Shown: one piece after another, positions 31,420-43,268 of the stretch
Layout: each line of letters starts with the position of its first letter
How positions within the stretch are numbered: the stretch's first letter is position 1
Source of the DNA: Symsagittifera roscoffensis
Taxonomy: Eukaryota > Xenacoelomorpha > Acoela > Convolutidae
Length of the DNA stretch: 64,000 nucleotides
Reading direction: 5' to 3'
NCBI RefSeq assembly: GCF_963678635.1
Contig: NC_087066.1
Span: 7,717,954-7,781,953, forward strand
The notes under the pieces: model-generated
Database searches by the model: none
Seen by the model: only the letters and a program-made list of their open reading frames with translations
What the model was told of the DNA's origin: nothing
Position numbers and translations under genes: made by a program

Positions 31420-33860
31420 GTGTTTTCGAACCAAGCGGTACACAGTTTTCAGACAAAACTTCTGAGAACGGAGAATAACAAGGCCAGGACAGATGAGAAA
31501 CACGTCAAAAGCAAACTAGAAAGGACGAGAGGCGCAGTACAGAGAAGCGTAGATGTAAAATTTTGGTCTTCGGTAATGAAATACTTAAGTTCAGGGAACA
31601 AAGACAAACATCAACAGTTAAAGAGACCCCATCAAAAGAAGCTTATGAAACTAAAAAAAGGCAAGATCGACCTATAGGGAAGCAAGGTGAGGGTTCGGTA
31701 AAAGCTCTTGATGATGTTGAATTACCAGTTTGGGTGAAACATCCTGTCAGAGATAAATTTAATGAGACACACTTTCTCGCCGATATTGACATCTTTCTTT
31801 CGGATCTCAAATATCGTAGTCCATGGGGAGGCCCTTTGTGAGATCGAAGCAGTGGCAAAAACCTATGCTAAATGGGTGAAACAAACACCATCTGACAAGG
31901 GCGTTGAGAAGGCCCGAAAGTATCTGAAGAGTATTGGATTAGTTGAGGTACCGTATGTCAAGGGCGTGGGTTTTTGTGTAACGAGGAAAGATACCTAAGA
32001 GAGCAAATTTTCTGATTTATTAGATTCAAATCAGTTCAGCGAAAGCAAAGGAACAAGTGATGCGATTCTTATGAAGATAGAAAAAGATATCAATAAGGAG
32101 TTGTTGGCTATAAGGAAAAACGACGAATTAAGCTGAAATCGTTGTACACGGATGAGGTTTACTGAGGAGCAGTCCACCAGTATTTATGGGTTGGCGAAGG
32201 TGCATAAAGAGAATACCCCATTGAGACCGGTCCAGTAATTGCCTGGTAGCTCTTATTATAACCTGAACAAAGTTCTTGCAAAAAAGTTGTGGGCGCAAAA
32301 ATCCAAACCAACTCACTAGAAGAGAGAGAAATCTTAGAAAGCATTAGTCTTGCGCCCAATGAAAATGGGATATCTCTAGATGTCAAGAGTTTGTATACGA
32401 AGGTTCCCTTCAAAGAAGCGATAGACATAGCTCTGAGAATACTGTATGAGCAAAATGAACCAACATAAATTGCTAGTAAAAGTATGAAGAGACTGTTGCA
32501 CATGGCAGGTAGTCAAGTCATTTTCATGTGCAATGAAACATGATGGTATGTTCAGAAAGATGGTTTGGCAATGGGGGCATCTCTTGCCGTTATTTTAGAA
32601 AATCTTTGGCTAAGGCAGTACGAAACTGAGCTATCAAGAGATATTTCAGATATGTTTAAGCCCGAAAAAATCTTAATGGAATAATATCTTAATTAGCGCA
32701 ATAAGAAGGTCACGTATAGGTCAAAAGGCGTGGAATGGGAATGCTGTTTGAACTGGTATCACGTAAAATGCGGTGATATATCAGATGATGAGCATCGAAA
32801 TATAAGTGAGGCCATCTGTTACTGTAGAAAATGCATCGCGGTAACGGAGAAAAAAAGTCCGTGCAGCAAGCAAAATTTTTTCTCCGTTTTGTTGGCGATA
32901 TTGTGATAACAGTGAAAGGTGATCCTGAAAAAGAGCTACGGGCAGCAAACTTACTGCATCCAAAAACACAGTTCACAATTGTGACACCAAAGACAAATGG
33001 GGAATGGATATTTTTGGATTTACTCATTAGTATTGACAAAAACAGTACATCTAACTAGGGGTGGTATCGGAAACCAACAGATACCGGTACTATTCTAAAT
33101 TTTAGAAGTTGTGCCCCCTTCAGTACAAGAGAAGTGTGATTGAGAAGTGTTCACCGGGTTTTCCGCAATACGTCAACATGCGAAGATTATTATAAAGCGA
33201 TGGAAATCAACTGTAAACAGTTCTTGGATGACCAATACCCGTAAAGTTTTCGTCGCGGGTTGCATCGCAAGCCCTTGAAAAGATCAACTGGGAATGCAAT
33301 AACAAAACAAGATGTCTGCGAAAATGAAACCCTTTGAGTATAGCAGCGACTCGCCACATATCTTGGTGGTTCAAAATCGGGGGAATTACAGTCCGACATT
33401 AGCAAAAAAAAGTGTGCGATATCACCAAAGCGCAGATAATACTCATGACCAGGAAAATGAAAGTTTAAATGCCCTTTTTAAAATCCTCCTTTTCCAGTGA
33501 GCTGAAATCAAAAGGGGTGTACAGACTTTAGTGTTGTGGGTGCAAATCAATATATGTTGGCTAGACAGTCCGATATTTCACCACAAAAACTGAGGAAAAC
33601 CGAAAAAAGGATAAAAGGATACCCCAGTTGGACAGCATAAAGGCAGTGTGGTAGTGATAGTGGTAAGTTGGAGTTTAATTCGAAGATAATCAACCAGGCG
33701 TCCAGCAGCATTAAGTTACTTATAGTAAAGGCGCTGCACATTAGGAAAGAGAGACCGGCAATTAACACGCGCGACGAGTTTAGAAGTGGGACACCAAGGC
33801 TATATTTCCAGAATCGAAAAAATTTGGCTAAAACAAAAAAATTGAAAAAACTTAATTGTT
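31420..33860 (+). mobile_element. Penelope-like element 2 (PLE-2): RT with PHD-like insert and GIY-YIG endonuclease
   Basis: Plus strand, one ancestral ORF now broken by stops and frame changes. In order: an N-terminal block LPVWVKHPVRDKFNETHFLA (31720-31780) and AVAKTYAKWVKQTP; VKGVGFCVTRKDT (31959-31998); the Penelope hallmark YGLAKVHKENTPLRPV (32183-32230); RT motif A SLDVKSLYTKVPFKEAI (32374-32424); motif B GLAMGASLAVILENLW (32563-32611); a PHD-like finger with NWYHVKCGDIS and YCRKC (about 32695-32826); motif C region FFLRFVGDIVITVKGD (32878-32925; the usual VDD is mutated to VGD); FLDLLIS and WYRKPTDT (33016-33085); and a GIY-YIG domain with GVYRL and SIYVG (33514-33560). The C-terminal helix region ends at 33860. 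Not active as assembled. Confidence 0.8.
32693..32826 (+). other. PHD-finger-like segment inside the PLE-2 RT
   Basis: In the same frame as RT motif B, the translation gives KKVTYRSKGVEW, then ECCLNWYHVKCGDISDDE and ending AICYCRKC. The Cys spacing, the WYH and the terminal CxxC are those of a PHD zinc finger; one Cys now reads Trp, one Trp reads Cys, and stops precede it. The RT resumes about 17 codons later at FFLRFVGDI after a one-base frame change in an A run. Confidence 0.65.
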
Positions 33861-34170
33861 AGCATGAAAGTCGCCAGTCGGTTTCTTAAAAACAAGGATA
33901 TTGCCAGCACTCTAGGAAGGACTTGTCGAATTTTAATCCTTGAGATAAGCAAGGAAATTGCGATCAGGTACTAGACTTTTTCCCGTAAACAACTGTTCAC
34001 AGTTGGAATAATTTAAATGTTAGCATGAAGGTCGCTAGTCGGTTTTTTAAAAACAAGGATATTGCCAGCACTCTAGGAAGGACTTGTCGAATTTTTACCC
34101 TTGAGATAAGCGAGGAAATTGCGATCAGGTACTAGACTTTTTCCTGTGAACTACTGTTCGCAGGATTTTC
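33861..34170 (+). repeat. 161-bp tandem duplication at the PLE-2 3' end
   Basis: A unit beginning AGCATGAAAGTCGCCAGTCG at 33861 recurs at 34022 with few differences. It starts right after the last PLE codon, so it may be a PLE terminal repeat in tandem, an arrangement known for Penelope elements. Confidence 0.75.
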
Positions 34171-34199
34171 ACGTCTATATGATCAATTCGTGAGGATCT

Positions 34200-35335
34200 T
34201 CACTTCAGGAGGATCTTTCATCGGACATGTTTAATTTCATACAACTTTAAATAAAAGAACTATCGCTTTGCTGGTAATTAGTTCAAGCCAGTTTCAGTTA
34301 ATTATTTTTTCAAAGAAAATTTTCTCGGTTTTTGTAGCAATCGCCCGGAAGTACATACCGACGGAAAATGAAGCTAGGTAATGAAACGACTGGCTTGCGT
34401 CTAAACACTGCTTCACGTGCTTTCAACCGTCTCTTTCAAAGCCAGTTCAATGTGTGGTCTATTAAAAATCGGGTCGTTAAAGTCATTTTTTAAAGGCTAT
34501 CGGTCAGATCACGCAATTTAACTTTGATTTATGCAAAGTTAGTGAGGTCATGGCTGGGTCTCGGAATTCCTTGACCATGATGTCACTCGTAAAAACGGCT
34601 ACAACTTGATTATCCTATTATTATTGTTTTTAATCAGTAGATAAAAATCGTATAAATCGGAGATGGATCAACCCTTGCCCTCAAATCCTAGCTTCTCATA
34701 TTCTGAAAATTGAATTAGTTGTTAGTTGAATTGAACTTAGGACATACCAGGAAGTTAAAAGTTGTTTAAAATGAGTTCTCAATCTCTTCCCAAAACCCTT
34801 CCAGATTCTTGAATCTGTTCGAAGAGCGGTCTTGTCGCGGTCTGGGAATGGTAGCAAAATCGTCCTATTACCCCTCCAAATCCTCGGGAATTGCTCCGTA
34901 ACGATTGTAGCTGCACAATCGTTACAACTCAGAGTGTTCTGCTGTAAATGTCGTCAACTATGATTCTTGTCCGTCTTGTTTGTTCTAGCAAAATTAGTTG
35001 ACTGTATTTTGCTCAGTCAACCTATTTTGCTTCATGTTATATCGACTCAGTCAGTGTTTGCGAAATTTAAAATAATACGTGTCATGCACGCCCAAATCGA
35101 AATTTTTAAAAAAAATTGTTTCGTCATTTCATATTGACCTCTCCCAAGTCGTTAATTGAACGATTAACATTGTTAAATCTTCGCAACTGCCAATTTTCCC
35201 ATACGGCGGCTATCAAAAAAATTTCGAGGTCTTCATGCATTTTGACCGCCGTTCTGGTCGAATAACACATTTGCGGTTTCTGTCGGTTCAATTTTGGTTT
35301 TTAATGTGCCATTTTTATCTGATAGGGTTTTTTTT
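34200..35335. other. AT-rich spacer without a recognised gene
   Basis: Nothing coding was seen. A TTATATCGACTCAGTCA motif near 35038 recurs at 35475 and 60183, so the dispersed AT-rich repeat below may begin here. Confidence 0.4.
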
Positions 35336-35339
35336 TCGT

Positions 35340-35715
35340 TTTTGTCTAAGACTTTTGTTACAGTTCAAACAGGTTTTACTGTAACTGCAACTTCCTAGAC
35401 TTGTAAGTTTACCAAGTCTGATTTTGATTTTTGTTCTTTTTTTTTGGAATATTTAAACAGCTTCAGTTTATGTTATAACGACTCAGTCAACTTATTTTGC
35501 TTAGTTTCGAGGGCAAAATGTATCCGTGTGGGATTATGCTTTTCAGTTTGGACGGGTCGTAAAAACTTCAAATTTTGATGAAATTTTTCATGACAGCAGT
35601 TTTGTTTTCGGCTCAACGGGTTGCGACTCAAAGTTTGTGGCCTCTATTACCGCTCGGTAAATGATTTCCACTTTTAAGGTGTTTTATGAACGTCATGTGA
35701 TACAAATTTGCAGTC
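35340..35715 (+). repeat. Dispersed AT-rich repeat R1, copy 1
   Basis: Aligns over about 370 bp with 60020-60440 and in part with 53035-53190. Shared blocks: AAGTCTGATTTTGATTTTT, CGACTCAGTCAACTTATTTTGC, GGGTCGTAAAAACTT, TTTTTCATGACAGCAGTTTTG and TAAATGATTTCCACTTTT. No coding capacity; ends not defined. Confidence 0.7.
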
Positions 35716-35754
35716 GTTTTTACCCTTCGATTCCGTACAAAATTCTATCCTTTC

Positions 35755-36542
35755 CAATATAAGAAATGGCTCCGGAAAATGAAATCCAAAAAAATTGGAC
35801 GGAGCCAATTTTTGACAGCGAAATTGCAGACTTGATTTTATGACTCGAACCATCGGACGTAAAAAGGTTCAACGCGTTCCAAGATAGATTTGGCTCCCAA
35901 TGGTTGAACGTCATCCCGTGCAAAAATTTAAGGTTAAAACTGTCAAACCAACAACTCAGAATTGCGATAGGACTTCGATTAGGATCAAAAATATGCGAGC
36001 GGCATAAATGCGTGTGCGGAAAAGACGTTACCGAGGATGGTTGGCATGGTCTTTCTTGCCTCAAAAGTGCAGGGAGATTCTCTAGGCATTCAAACCTGAA
36101 TGCCCTTATAAAGCAGAGTCTATCGTCTTCTCACATTCCGTCTGTTTTAGAACCACGACACCTCTACAGGACCGATCAGAAGCGACCAGACGGTTTTACG
36201 CTCGTTCCATGGGCTGATGGTAAGCAGCTCTTGTGGGATGTAACGGTAGTAGACTCCTTAGCTCCTTGTAGGATTAAGGCCGGGTCTGTTTGTAACCCTG
36301 GTACGGCTGCCGCTGAAGCGGAAGAGCGAAAAATTGACAAGTGTAAAGATCTTGTAAATGATGGATATCTTTTCCAACCGCTAGATTTTGAAATTCAGGG
36401 CGCGGCCGGCCCCAGCACAGAAGTTTTTTGAGCAAGCTTTGTAAGAACCTAAGCATATGCACTGAGGAGAATTAAAACAGAGAATCTCCCTGGCAATACA
36501 GATTGCGAACGCCGCTTGCGTACTCGGAACAATAAATGACAA
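35755..36542 (+). pseudogene. C-terminal part of a LINE-like element with restriction-like endonuclease motifs
   Basis: The clean block is 35904-36431. It contains LRIAIGLRLGSKIC, a zinc-knuckle-like HKCVCGKDVTEDGWHGLSC, and KRPDGFTLVPW..GKQLLWDVTVVDSLA, which looks like the PD..(D/E)xK region of restriction-like endonucleases found in R2-type and related retroelements. Upstream the frame continues from about 35755 (MAPENEIQKNW) past one stop; downstream it continues in another frame to QRISLAIQIANAACVLGTIND at 36480-36538. The 5' part (RT) is absent here, as in a 5'-truncated insertion. Confidence 0.65.
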
Positions 36543-36907
36543 AATAACTTTCGACTTAAAACTTGTATATTATATTATCTCGTGTCGAGTTGCGTGTTCT
36601 TATTGAAGAAACGTAACCCGTATCGATTTTAATTGAAAAGGACTTAAACACTTGTCATCTTCTTTTATCATTATCACTTCCATATCTAAAAAATTCCAAG
36701 GATTTTGACTGGAATTCATGATGAAGGGACTCATGACTGTAACCTCGGTTACTATGATACTTTTGACCTTCTAATTTCCAATATAAGAGCAGACTTTTTG
36801 AGCCCGTCTTCTTCTTTTGAAGGTCGGCATCAGTTCCAAAAATTGTGTTTCCTTCTAGTCACTGGGTCACTAACTCGCGTTTTCAGATCCTGGTTGAATC
36901 ATTCAAA

Positions 36908-37981
36908 ATGGTCTGGAATCTCAACCCCTTCGCAACCCCCAACTTTGCATCCATGGTTTCCCAAAGTAAGACAGCTACTGCAAGGTCTGAAACCATCACC
37001 CAGGCTTCGGTGCCTAGAAAACTTGCAGCAGCGGGCGCTGCACCTGCAGAGGGCTATAGTTGCGAATATGGATCATTGAAGTATTTCGCACTATGTGGCT
37101 TTGGAGGAGTCTTGTCTTGTGGTCTCACACATACTCTAGTCGTACCACTTGATTTGGTGAAATGCAGAATTCAAGTGGACGCTCAGAAGTACAAGTCAAT
37201 TTTCACGGGAATGAAATTGACTGTAGCTGAAGAGGGCACGCGCGCTCTTGCACGAGGGTGGGCACCTACCTTCATCGGTTATAGTATCCAAGGTTTGGGT
37301 AAATTCGGATTCTACGAAGTATTCAAGAATTTTTACAACGGTTTGCTGAATGAAGAACAGCAGTACACCTACAGAACGTATGTTTATCTTGCTGGTAGTG
37401 CGAGCGCTGAGTTCTTTGCCGATATTGGCCTGGCTCCTTTCGAAGCCACAAAAGTAAGAATTCAAACGAAGCCGGGATTCGTTGGTACAATGCGAGAAGG
37501 TATGCCCATTATCTACAAAGATGGAGGTATCAACGAATTCTTCAAAGGACTGCCGCCATTGTGGGCCCGACAAATTCCATACACTATGATGAAATTCGCA
37601 TGCTTTGAAAGAACCGTCGAAGCTCTGTACAAAAATGTAGTGCCCAAGCCACGGGACCAGTGCACCAAGGGCGAACAGTTGACAGTCACATTCGCTGCTG
37701 GTTACATTGCTGGTGTGTTCTGTGCAATCGTATCGCACCCTGCTGATACGATGGTGTCCAAACTAAACCAGGCTAAGGGAACTGGAGTTGGTGCCATCTA
37801 CAAGCAAATTGGATTCATGGGACTCTGGAAGGGACTGGGTGCAAGGATCATTATGATTGGTACCCTCACTGCTCTACAATGGTTCATCTACGACACTGTG
37901 AAGGTCGCGCTGAGACTGCCAAGACCTCCTCCCCCCAAGATGCCCGAGAGTCTGAAAAAGAAGCTGGAAGCCAAGTCGTAA
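36908..37981 (+). CDS. SLC25A3: Mitochondrial phosphate carrier protein (SLC25A3-like)
   Basis: Imports inorganic phosphate with protons across the mitochondrial inner membrane for ATP synthesis. The protein is 357 aa, close to the usual 350-360. Three carrier repeats carry signature motifs PLDLVKCR (residue 80), PFEATKVR (177) and PADTMVSK (278); the third has the phosphate-carrier form rather than Px[DE]xx[KR]. Conserved family stretches include GWAPTFIGYSIQG, SASAEFFADI, RQIPYTMMKFACFE, GTLTALQWFIYD and the C-terminal LPRPPPPKMPESLKKK. The first 50 residues are variable, basic and Ser/Thr-rich. The start at 36908 is preferred over an upstream in-frame Met (36845) because an acceptor-like TTTTCAG ends at 36886, placing that Met in intron. 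The coding region has no intron. Confidence 0.96.
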   Translation: MVWNLNPFATPNFASMVSQSKTATARSETITQASVPRKLAAAGAAPAEGYSCEYGSLKYFALCGFGGVLSCGLTHTLVVPLDLVKCRIQVDAQKYKSIFTGMKLTVAEEGTRALARGWAPTFIGYSIQGLGKFGFYEVFKNFYNGLLNEEQQYTYRTYVYLAGSASAEFFADIGLAPFEATKVRIQTKPGFVGTMREGMPIIYKDGGINEFFKGLPPLWARQIPYTMMKFACFERTVEALYKNVVPKPRDQCTKGEQLTVTFAAGYIAGVFCAIVSHPADTMVSKLNQAKGTGVGAIYKQIGFMGLWKGLGARIIMIGTLTALQWFIYDTVKVALRLPRPPPPKMPESLKKKLEAKS

Positions 37982-38207
37982 GCCGATCAATCAAAACAAT
38001 GCACTCTAAGAGATGAAATAGTTGAAGAATAATTTTGTGGGTCTTTTAAAGCTTGTTAAAACGAGTTTTCTCTCAAATAGATTTGAATTATGAGCATAAA
38101 AGATCCCTTATTTTAGCCTCAATCATTTGTCTTGTTAACCAATAATGAAATACTAATCGGTAGCTTGCTGCTGAAAGATAACCATGTAACTAATTAATGT
38201 ATGTACC

Positions 38208-38213
38208 AATAAA
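38208..38213 (+). promoter_or_regulatory. AATAAA poly(A) signal for the phosphate carrier
   Basis: Canonical hexamer about 230 nt after the stop codon, in AT-rich 3' UTR-like sequence. Confidence 0.6.
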
Positions 38214-38214
38214 T

Positions 38215-39600
38215 CGTCGGAGATTACTTGACAAGTGCTTTCATCGATAGCAAGAACTTAAAGCCTACTCGCTGGCAACCGAAAAGAAACTATTTTTATT
38301 GTTTATATAGTACGAACTTCTTGAGTTTTCAACATTTAAACAGGTTTTAAAAAGTCAAGAGCGGATTGATGAGAATTTTAGTAGCTTGAATTCAAAGAGC
38401 AGTTTGGTGAAGACAGTGTGAGGTGAGCCATGGTGAGATGATCATATGTCAGTCGATCAGAGTTGTCCATGAATCAGTTGATATTTTCATAAAGCTCGCG
38501 ATAAGCAAGCGTAATCAAATCGGAGTATAGACTTTTTTCGGGTTAACAACTTGGTATCTTGGTTCATTATAAATTACAATTTCGAAGGGTCCCCTCTTAC
38601 CTTTAGTCTACCCCCCGTCGTAAACCTCTGCTGTTTGTAAGAACTAAAAATCTGTTTGGATGTTTTTATATAAACCTTTGACGTCCCAGGCGTATTGGTT
38701 ACCTCCAGACAGACGAATCATTATCGAAAATTTAATAAAAACCATTTGTACATATGGTTTGTACATATGGTTTGTAAACGCTTTTGTACATATAAATGTC
38801 TACTAAAAAAAAGAAAACAGCGAAAATTTTTATGTGTTCATTACAATCATTACAATTATTTTTTAAAATACAGATGAATTATTTAAAAATCCGCATTTCT
38901 CTGAAAAACCAGACCAAAATTACTCTCAGCGTAGCTATGTACCGAGATTAGTTTTGTCTGAGTTTTTATAAAGTTTTTAGACTTTTTTTCTAGCATAAGA
39001 CCAGAAATTTAATTCGCATGTCTGATAGCATGCAAAAAGCAAGCTCAAAGCTTTCTTTTTCCTTTGAACATTAAAGTTTTGTATTTTTCAAAAAGATAAA
39101 TCTAAAAACAGCTCTGAACTTGTGCGCATTTCGTAAAAACAAACTGAATTTTTTTGGAATACAGGAAAACATTGACCCCCTTGACAAAGTTGCCCACATC
39201 ATTAGTTTAACGAATATTGTTTACAAAAAAAATCTTCACGCAAAAAACATAAACGTAAGTTTTCAAACAATTGTTTTAATCTGAAAAGCGAGAAAAAATT
39301 CTCGAAAACCAGATTCATCTTTCAATGGTGAAAAAAATTTATTTTGAATGTCTGGTAACATTCATGGAACGGGTTTTCGATTTAATTTTGAAATTTAAAA
39401 TGAATGAGTTCTTGATTACCCACAATATAATCTATCTGTTATATATTTAAATGCGGGCTTCACTATCTCGCCATGTTTAAGCTTTTTCAACGTATTATTT
39501 TTGCATGTTTAAGCTGTATGGTATATTGCAATGGTTAAGAATTTTTTTTCGATTTAAGAATATGATTTTAGTGGTTATTTTATCCAGTTTAAATTAAGCA
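38215..39600. other. AT-rich spacer with a SINE-head fragment
   Basis: No gene seen. On the minus strand 38710-38673 reads GTCTGGAGGTAACCAATACG followed by CCTGGGACGTCAAAGGT, nearly the same as the head of the SINE at 58308. A TTGTACATATGG 16-mer is tandemly repeated at 38745-38780. Confidence 0.5.
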
Positions 39601-41345
39601 GCCCAATATCGAATTAAGGATTGCGAATTTGGCCTCCAATTTTGAATGCCCGAATCATTTTAGTTAACGAGACAAGACGATTTTTGAGATTTTTTCAGAA
39701 ATTTCAAATAACAAAATAATTTACAAAACTTGAAGTTCCCAACTCTGTACTTGGGTGCTGTCAGATTACTCTAAGAGTTATAAATCTTGTCTCCAAATAT
39801 GACTGTTCAAATCCGTCAGAAAACTTTTCAAGAAAACTTATATTAATTTTTTTTTTTCAGAAAACTTATATTAATTTTCAGAAAACTTTTCAGAAAATTT
39901 TCAGAAAACTTATATTAATTTTTTCAGAAAACTTATATTAATTTTTTTTTTCGGAAAATCTGAAATTCCCAACCCTGTAGTTGGGTCCTGTCAGAATATT
40001 CTCAAACATTGCGAATCTTGCCTCCAAATATGACTGCTCAATTCGTTTCAGTTTTCGAGATATGATGTTTTTGTGGTTTTTTCAAAAGTTTTCAGAAAAC
40101 TTAAATTATTATTAGTTTTTCAAAATCTGAAACTCGCAACCCTGTAGTTAGGTCCTCTCAGAGTATTCTTAAAGATTGTGAATCTTGTCTTCAAGTATGA
40201 CTGCTCAATTCTTTGTAGTTTTCGAGATATGACGTTTTTTGTGATTTTTTCAAAAAATTTTCAGAAAACTTATATTAATTTTTTTTCGTAAAATCTTAAA
40301 TTCCCAACCCTATAGTTGGGTCCTGTCAGAGTATTCTCAAAGATTGCGAATCTTGCCTCCAAATTTTACTGCTCAATTTGTTGCAGTTTTCGAGATATGA
40401 TGTTTTTGTGATTTTTTCAAAAATTTTCAGAAAACTTAAATTATTATTAGTTTTTAAAAATCTGAAACTCGCAACCCTGTAGTTGGGTCCTGTCAGAGTA
40501 TTTTCAAAGATTGTGAATCTTGTCTTCAAATATGACTGCTCAATTCTTTGTAGTTTTCGAGATATGACGTTTTTTGTGATTTTTTCAAAAAATTTTCAGA
40601 TAACTTATATTAATTTTTTTTTCGTAAAATCTGAAATTCCCAACCCTATAGTTGAGTCCTGTCAGAGTATTCTCAAAGATTGCGAATCTTGCCCCCTAGT
40701 ATGACTCCTCAATTCTTTGTAGTTTTCGAGATATGACGTTTTTTGTGATTTTTTCAAAAATTTTCAGAAAACTTCACAAAGTTTAAATTAATTATTTTTC
40801 GAAATTTGAAATTTCCAACGCTATAGCTCGGTGTTGTCAGGGTACTCTAGAGAGTTGCAAATCTTGCCACATGCGACTGCTAAACGCGACTGCTCAAATG
40901 CTTTTAGTTTCCGAGGTGTGACGTTTTTTGATATTTCAAAATTTCTCGAAGAACATATCTACAAAGAAATTCAAAAAAATTTGAAACTCTTAACTTGATG
41001 AAGATACAACCTTATTATCAGCGTACACCTAGGCGTCTCAAATCTTGCCTCTTAATATGAATGCTCAAATCCTTTTAGTTTCCGAGAAAAGACGTTTTTT
41101 TTTCAATTTTTTTTTTCGGGAAACTTGGGTTTAAAAAAGTTCACAAAATTTTGGATTCCTAACCCTATAGTAGGGTGCTCTCAGGGACTCTCAGTGGTTG
41201 CAAATCTGGCCTCCAAATTTCTCCAGAGTCCCATTAAGTTTTCGAGATTTGCGGTTTTTCATGAGTCCCATTTTTCATGAGTCCCAAATTTCTCCAGAGT
41301 CCCATTAAGTGTTCGAGGTTTGCGGTTTTTCATGAGCTGTCGAAA
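39600..41345. repeat. Satellite-like tandem array, unit about 168 bp, about 9-10 copies
   Basis: The landmark GTTGGGTCCTGTCAGAGTAT recurs at about 39751, 39981, 40148, 40316, 40483, 40652, 40827 and, degenerate, near 41011 and 41171. Central spacings are 167-169 bp. Each unit also carries TTTTCGAGATATGA and CAGAAAACTTA. Central copies alternate between two variants (AAATTATTATTAG..ACTCGCAACCCTG and TATATTAATTTTTT..ATTCCCAACCCTA), giving a dimer of about 335 bp. Outer copies are more diverged. A 72-bp duplication lies at 41219-41340. Confidence 0.85.
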
Positions 41346-43260
41346 AATTTCGAAGCACCGAAGGTGCGTTAAACGCTAGTTATCCTTAAGCTTTCGAACA
41401 AAAGGCAAACTTCATTTCAATTCATTTCACCTGAAGTATCGAGCTCAAGATTGTTTTTGCGAAGAATGTTCAGAAGTTTAGATTACCGGTTCTGCAGCGA
41501 AGCTGCTTTAATTTTTCTTCTACAGCATTATGTTTGAAAGGATGGGAACACCAATCTGCTATTTTCAGAAATTTCCGTTTTGTCTAAAAGTCAATTTTAT
41601 TTATCAATATGTAGTAGCTTGTAGGCTTATCTGATACAGAGTGTTGAAGATTATAAAAATATGGTTCGTGGACTGTTAGTTTTTTCTTTCTACGAATTCT
41701 TTTGAAACACTCTCAAATATAGCTTAAAGTTGATTATCTTGACCAGCTTTTTTGTAAAAGATTGGAGTAGATTACAGAATTAAGATTACAGAATTAAGGT
41801 TGGAATAGCTTTTTACAACTATTAACAAGCAGCCCGTTTAGTGTTATTGGTTTTAAATTAGCTCGAGGGGAGTAATAAAAACTTTCTAACTCTGAAAAAG
41901 TATCTGATTACATTTTTTTGTGTCAACAGGTTGTTTTTAACGCTAGTCCACCGCTGAATATTGTCTTTTGAGTGGATCATCTTTTTCAATCTTTTTCTTA
42001 ACAAAGTGGTTTTTGTCTCATTTTAGCTCCTCCAGCTTGTCATGCTGTGGGTCCGTAGATCAGTTCAGCCTCTGCGTGGAATCTTGACCTTATTGAATTT
42101 TTTATTGTGACGTACGAACATTTTTTGTAAAGTTATGGGCGGTTGACAGTTGGCGGAACACTCAAAGCATATTTTGTCAAAGTATTTGTACACAATGTAT
42201 CAATCTGATTTCAAAATAGTTTCGAGCTCATATTTTCAAGTATTTTTTTATCTAGACGCACATCATTCAGCTATATGTGTATTTTTCTAAAAATTAGTGT
42301 TTTATTTTTTTTTCTCAATGAATTAAGATTACTTATAAGGGCGTGAATCCCATTAAATGTTGCGGGGCTTTGTTTTGCTGGTAGGGTCTAAATGTTACAG
42401 ACGCCCTCTAGAAGGTATTTGGGGTATGCAAGGTTTCGTGATAGATGTAATCTGGTTTACATTAAACAGGCACTAGCAGGTAGTTTTCTGAAGTATAATT
42501 ACCCCTACGTACTAAAATTTAGTCCACTAGTTAGGTACGGAAATTGAGGTTTCTCGAGGGAGCAAACTTCAAAAAATACAGCATTAGTTGGTTCGCAGCA
42601 AAAGTTGATTTTTAAAGCAACCTCGTCAATCGAAGAATTTTCGAAGTACCTCAACTTGTTTCAAAGCATGAAACGACTCGCTAAAAGTTAGAAGTTTCAA
42701 GCAGGCTTTCAAGTAAATAATCTCATTCAAGCACAGTTTCCCTTTCTCATTTGAGCAGCTCGTTTGAAAAATTTTCAAAGCTCTCAGGCTACCTTTTGAC
42801 TATTTTAAGACAAAAGGAGCAGTTTGCTGTTTTTCGCTCGTCTTGAAACAAGTGGAACTGCTGAGGAAGTGCTTCAGACAAAATACAAGTAGGTACTGCC
42901 TAGCCTTGAAGTTGAAGCGAGTTGATCGTTTGAAATGTTGACTTGAAAAAAGAACATTTTTACTATATCACAGATGCAGATTTTTGGCGAATATTCTTGC
43001 CCAGCGGAGTAATTTCTTAAACGCTGCGCTCGACAGACCCTCAAACATTGTGATTTTTGCTATAAAATGCTGATTTGAATTATCCGGACAAAATTTAAAA
43101 AATTTCAAACGCGTTCTCAAATTGGGTTGAGATTAGACAAAAAGTGAACAGAACAAAATTTGCTTTTCAGCAGAATTTCAGAATATTACGTATTTTTTTT
43201 CGAAGTTTTTAAAGATTTTACCACAAAAATGGATCATGGTGGCTCTTTTTCATTTATCAA
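41346..43260. other. AT-rich spacer without a recognised gene
   Basis: No exon, RNA gene or transposon ends were identified on either strand. Confidence 0.4.
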
Positions 43261-43268
43261 AGACTACG

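Noticed and set aside
37196-37738. 180-aa minus-strand open frame
   Set aside because: Antisense shadow of the phosphate carrier gene.
39600-41345. CRISPR-like or minisatellite array with unique spacers
   Set aside because: The whole 168-bp unit is repeated, without constant short repeats separated by unique spacers, and the context is eukaryotic.
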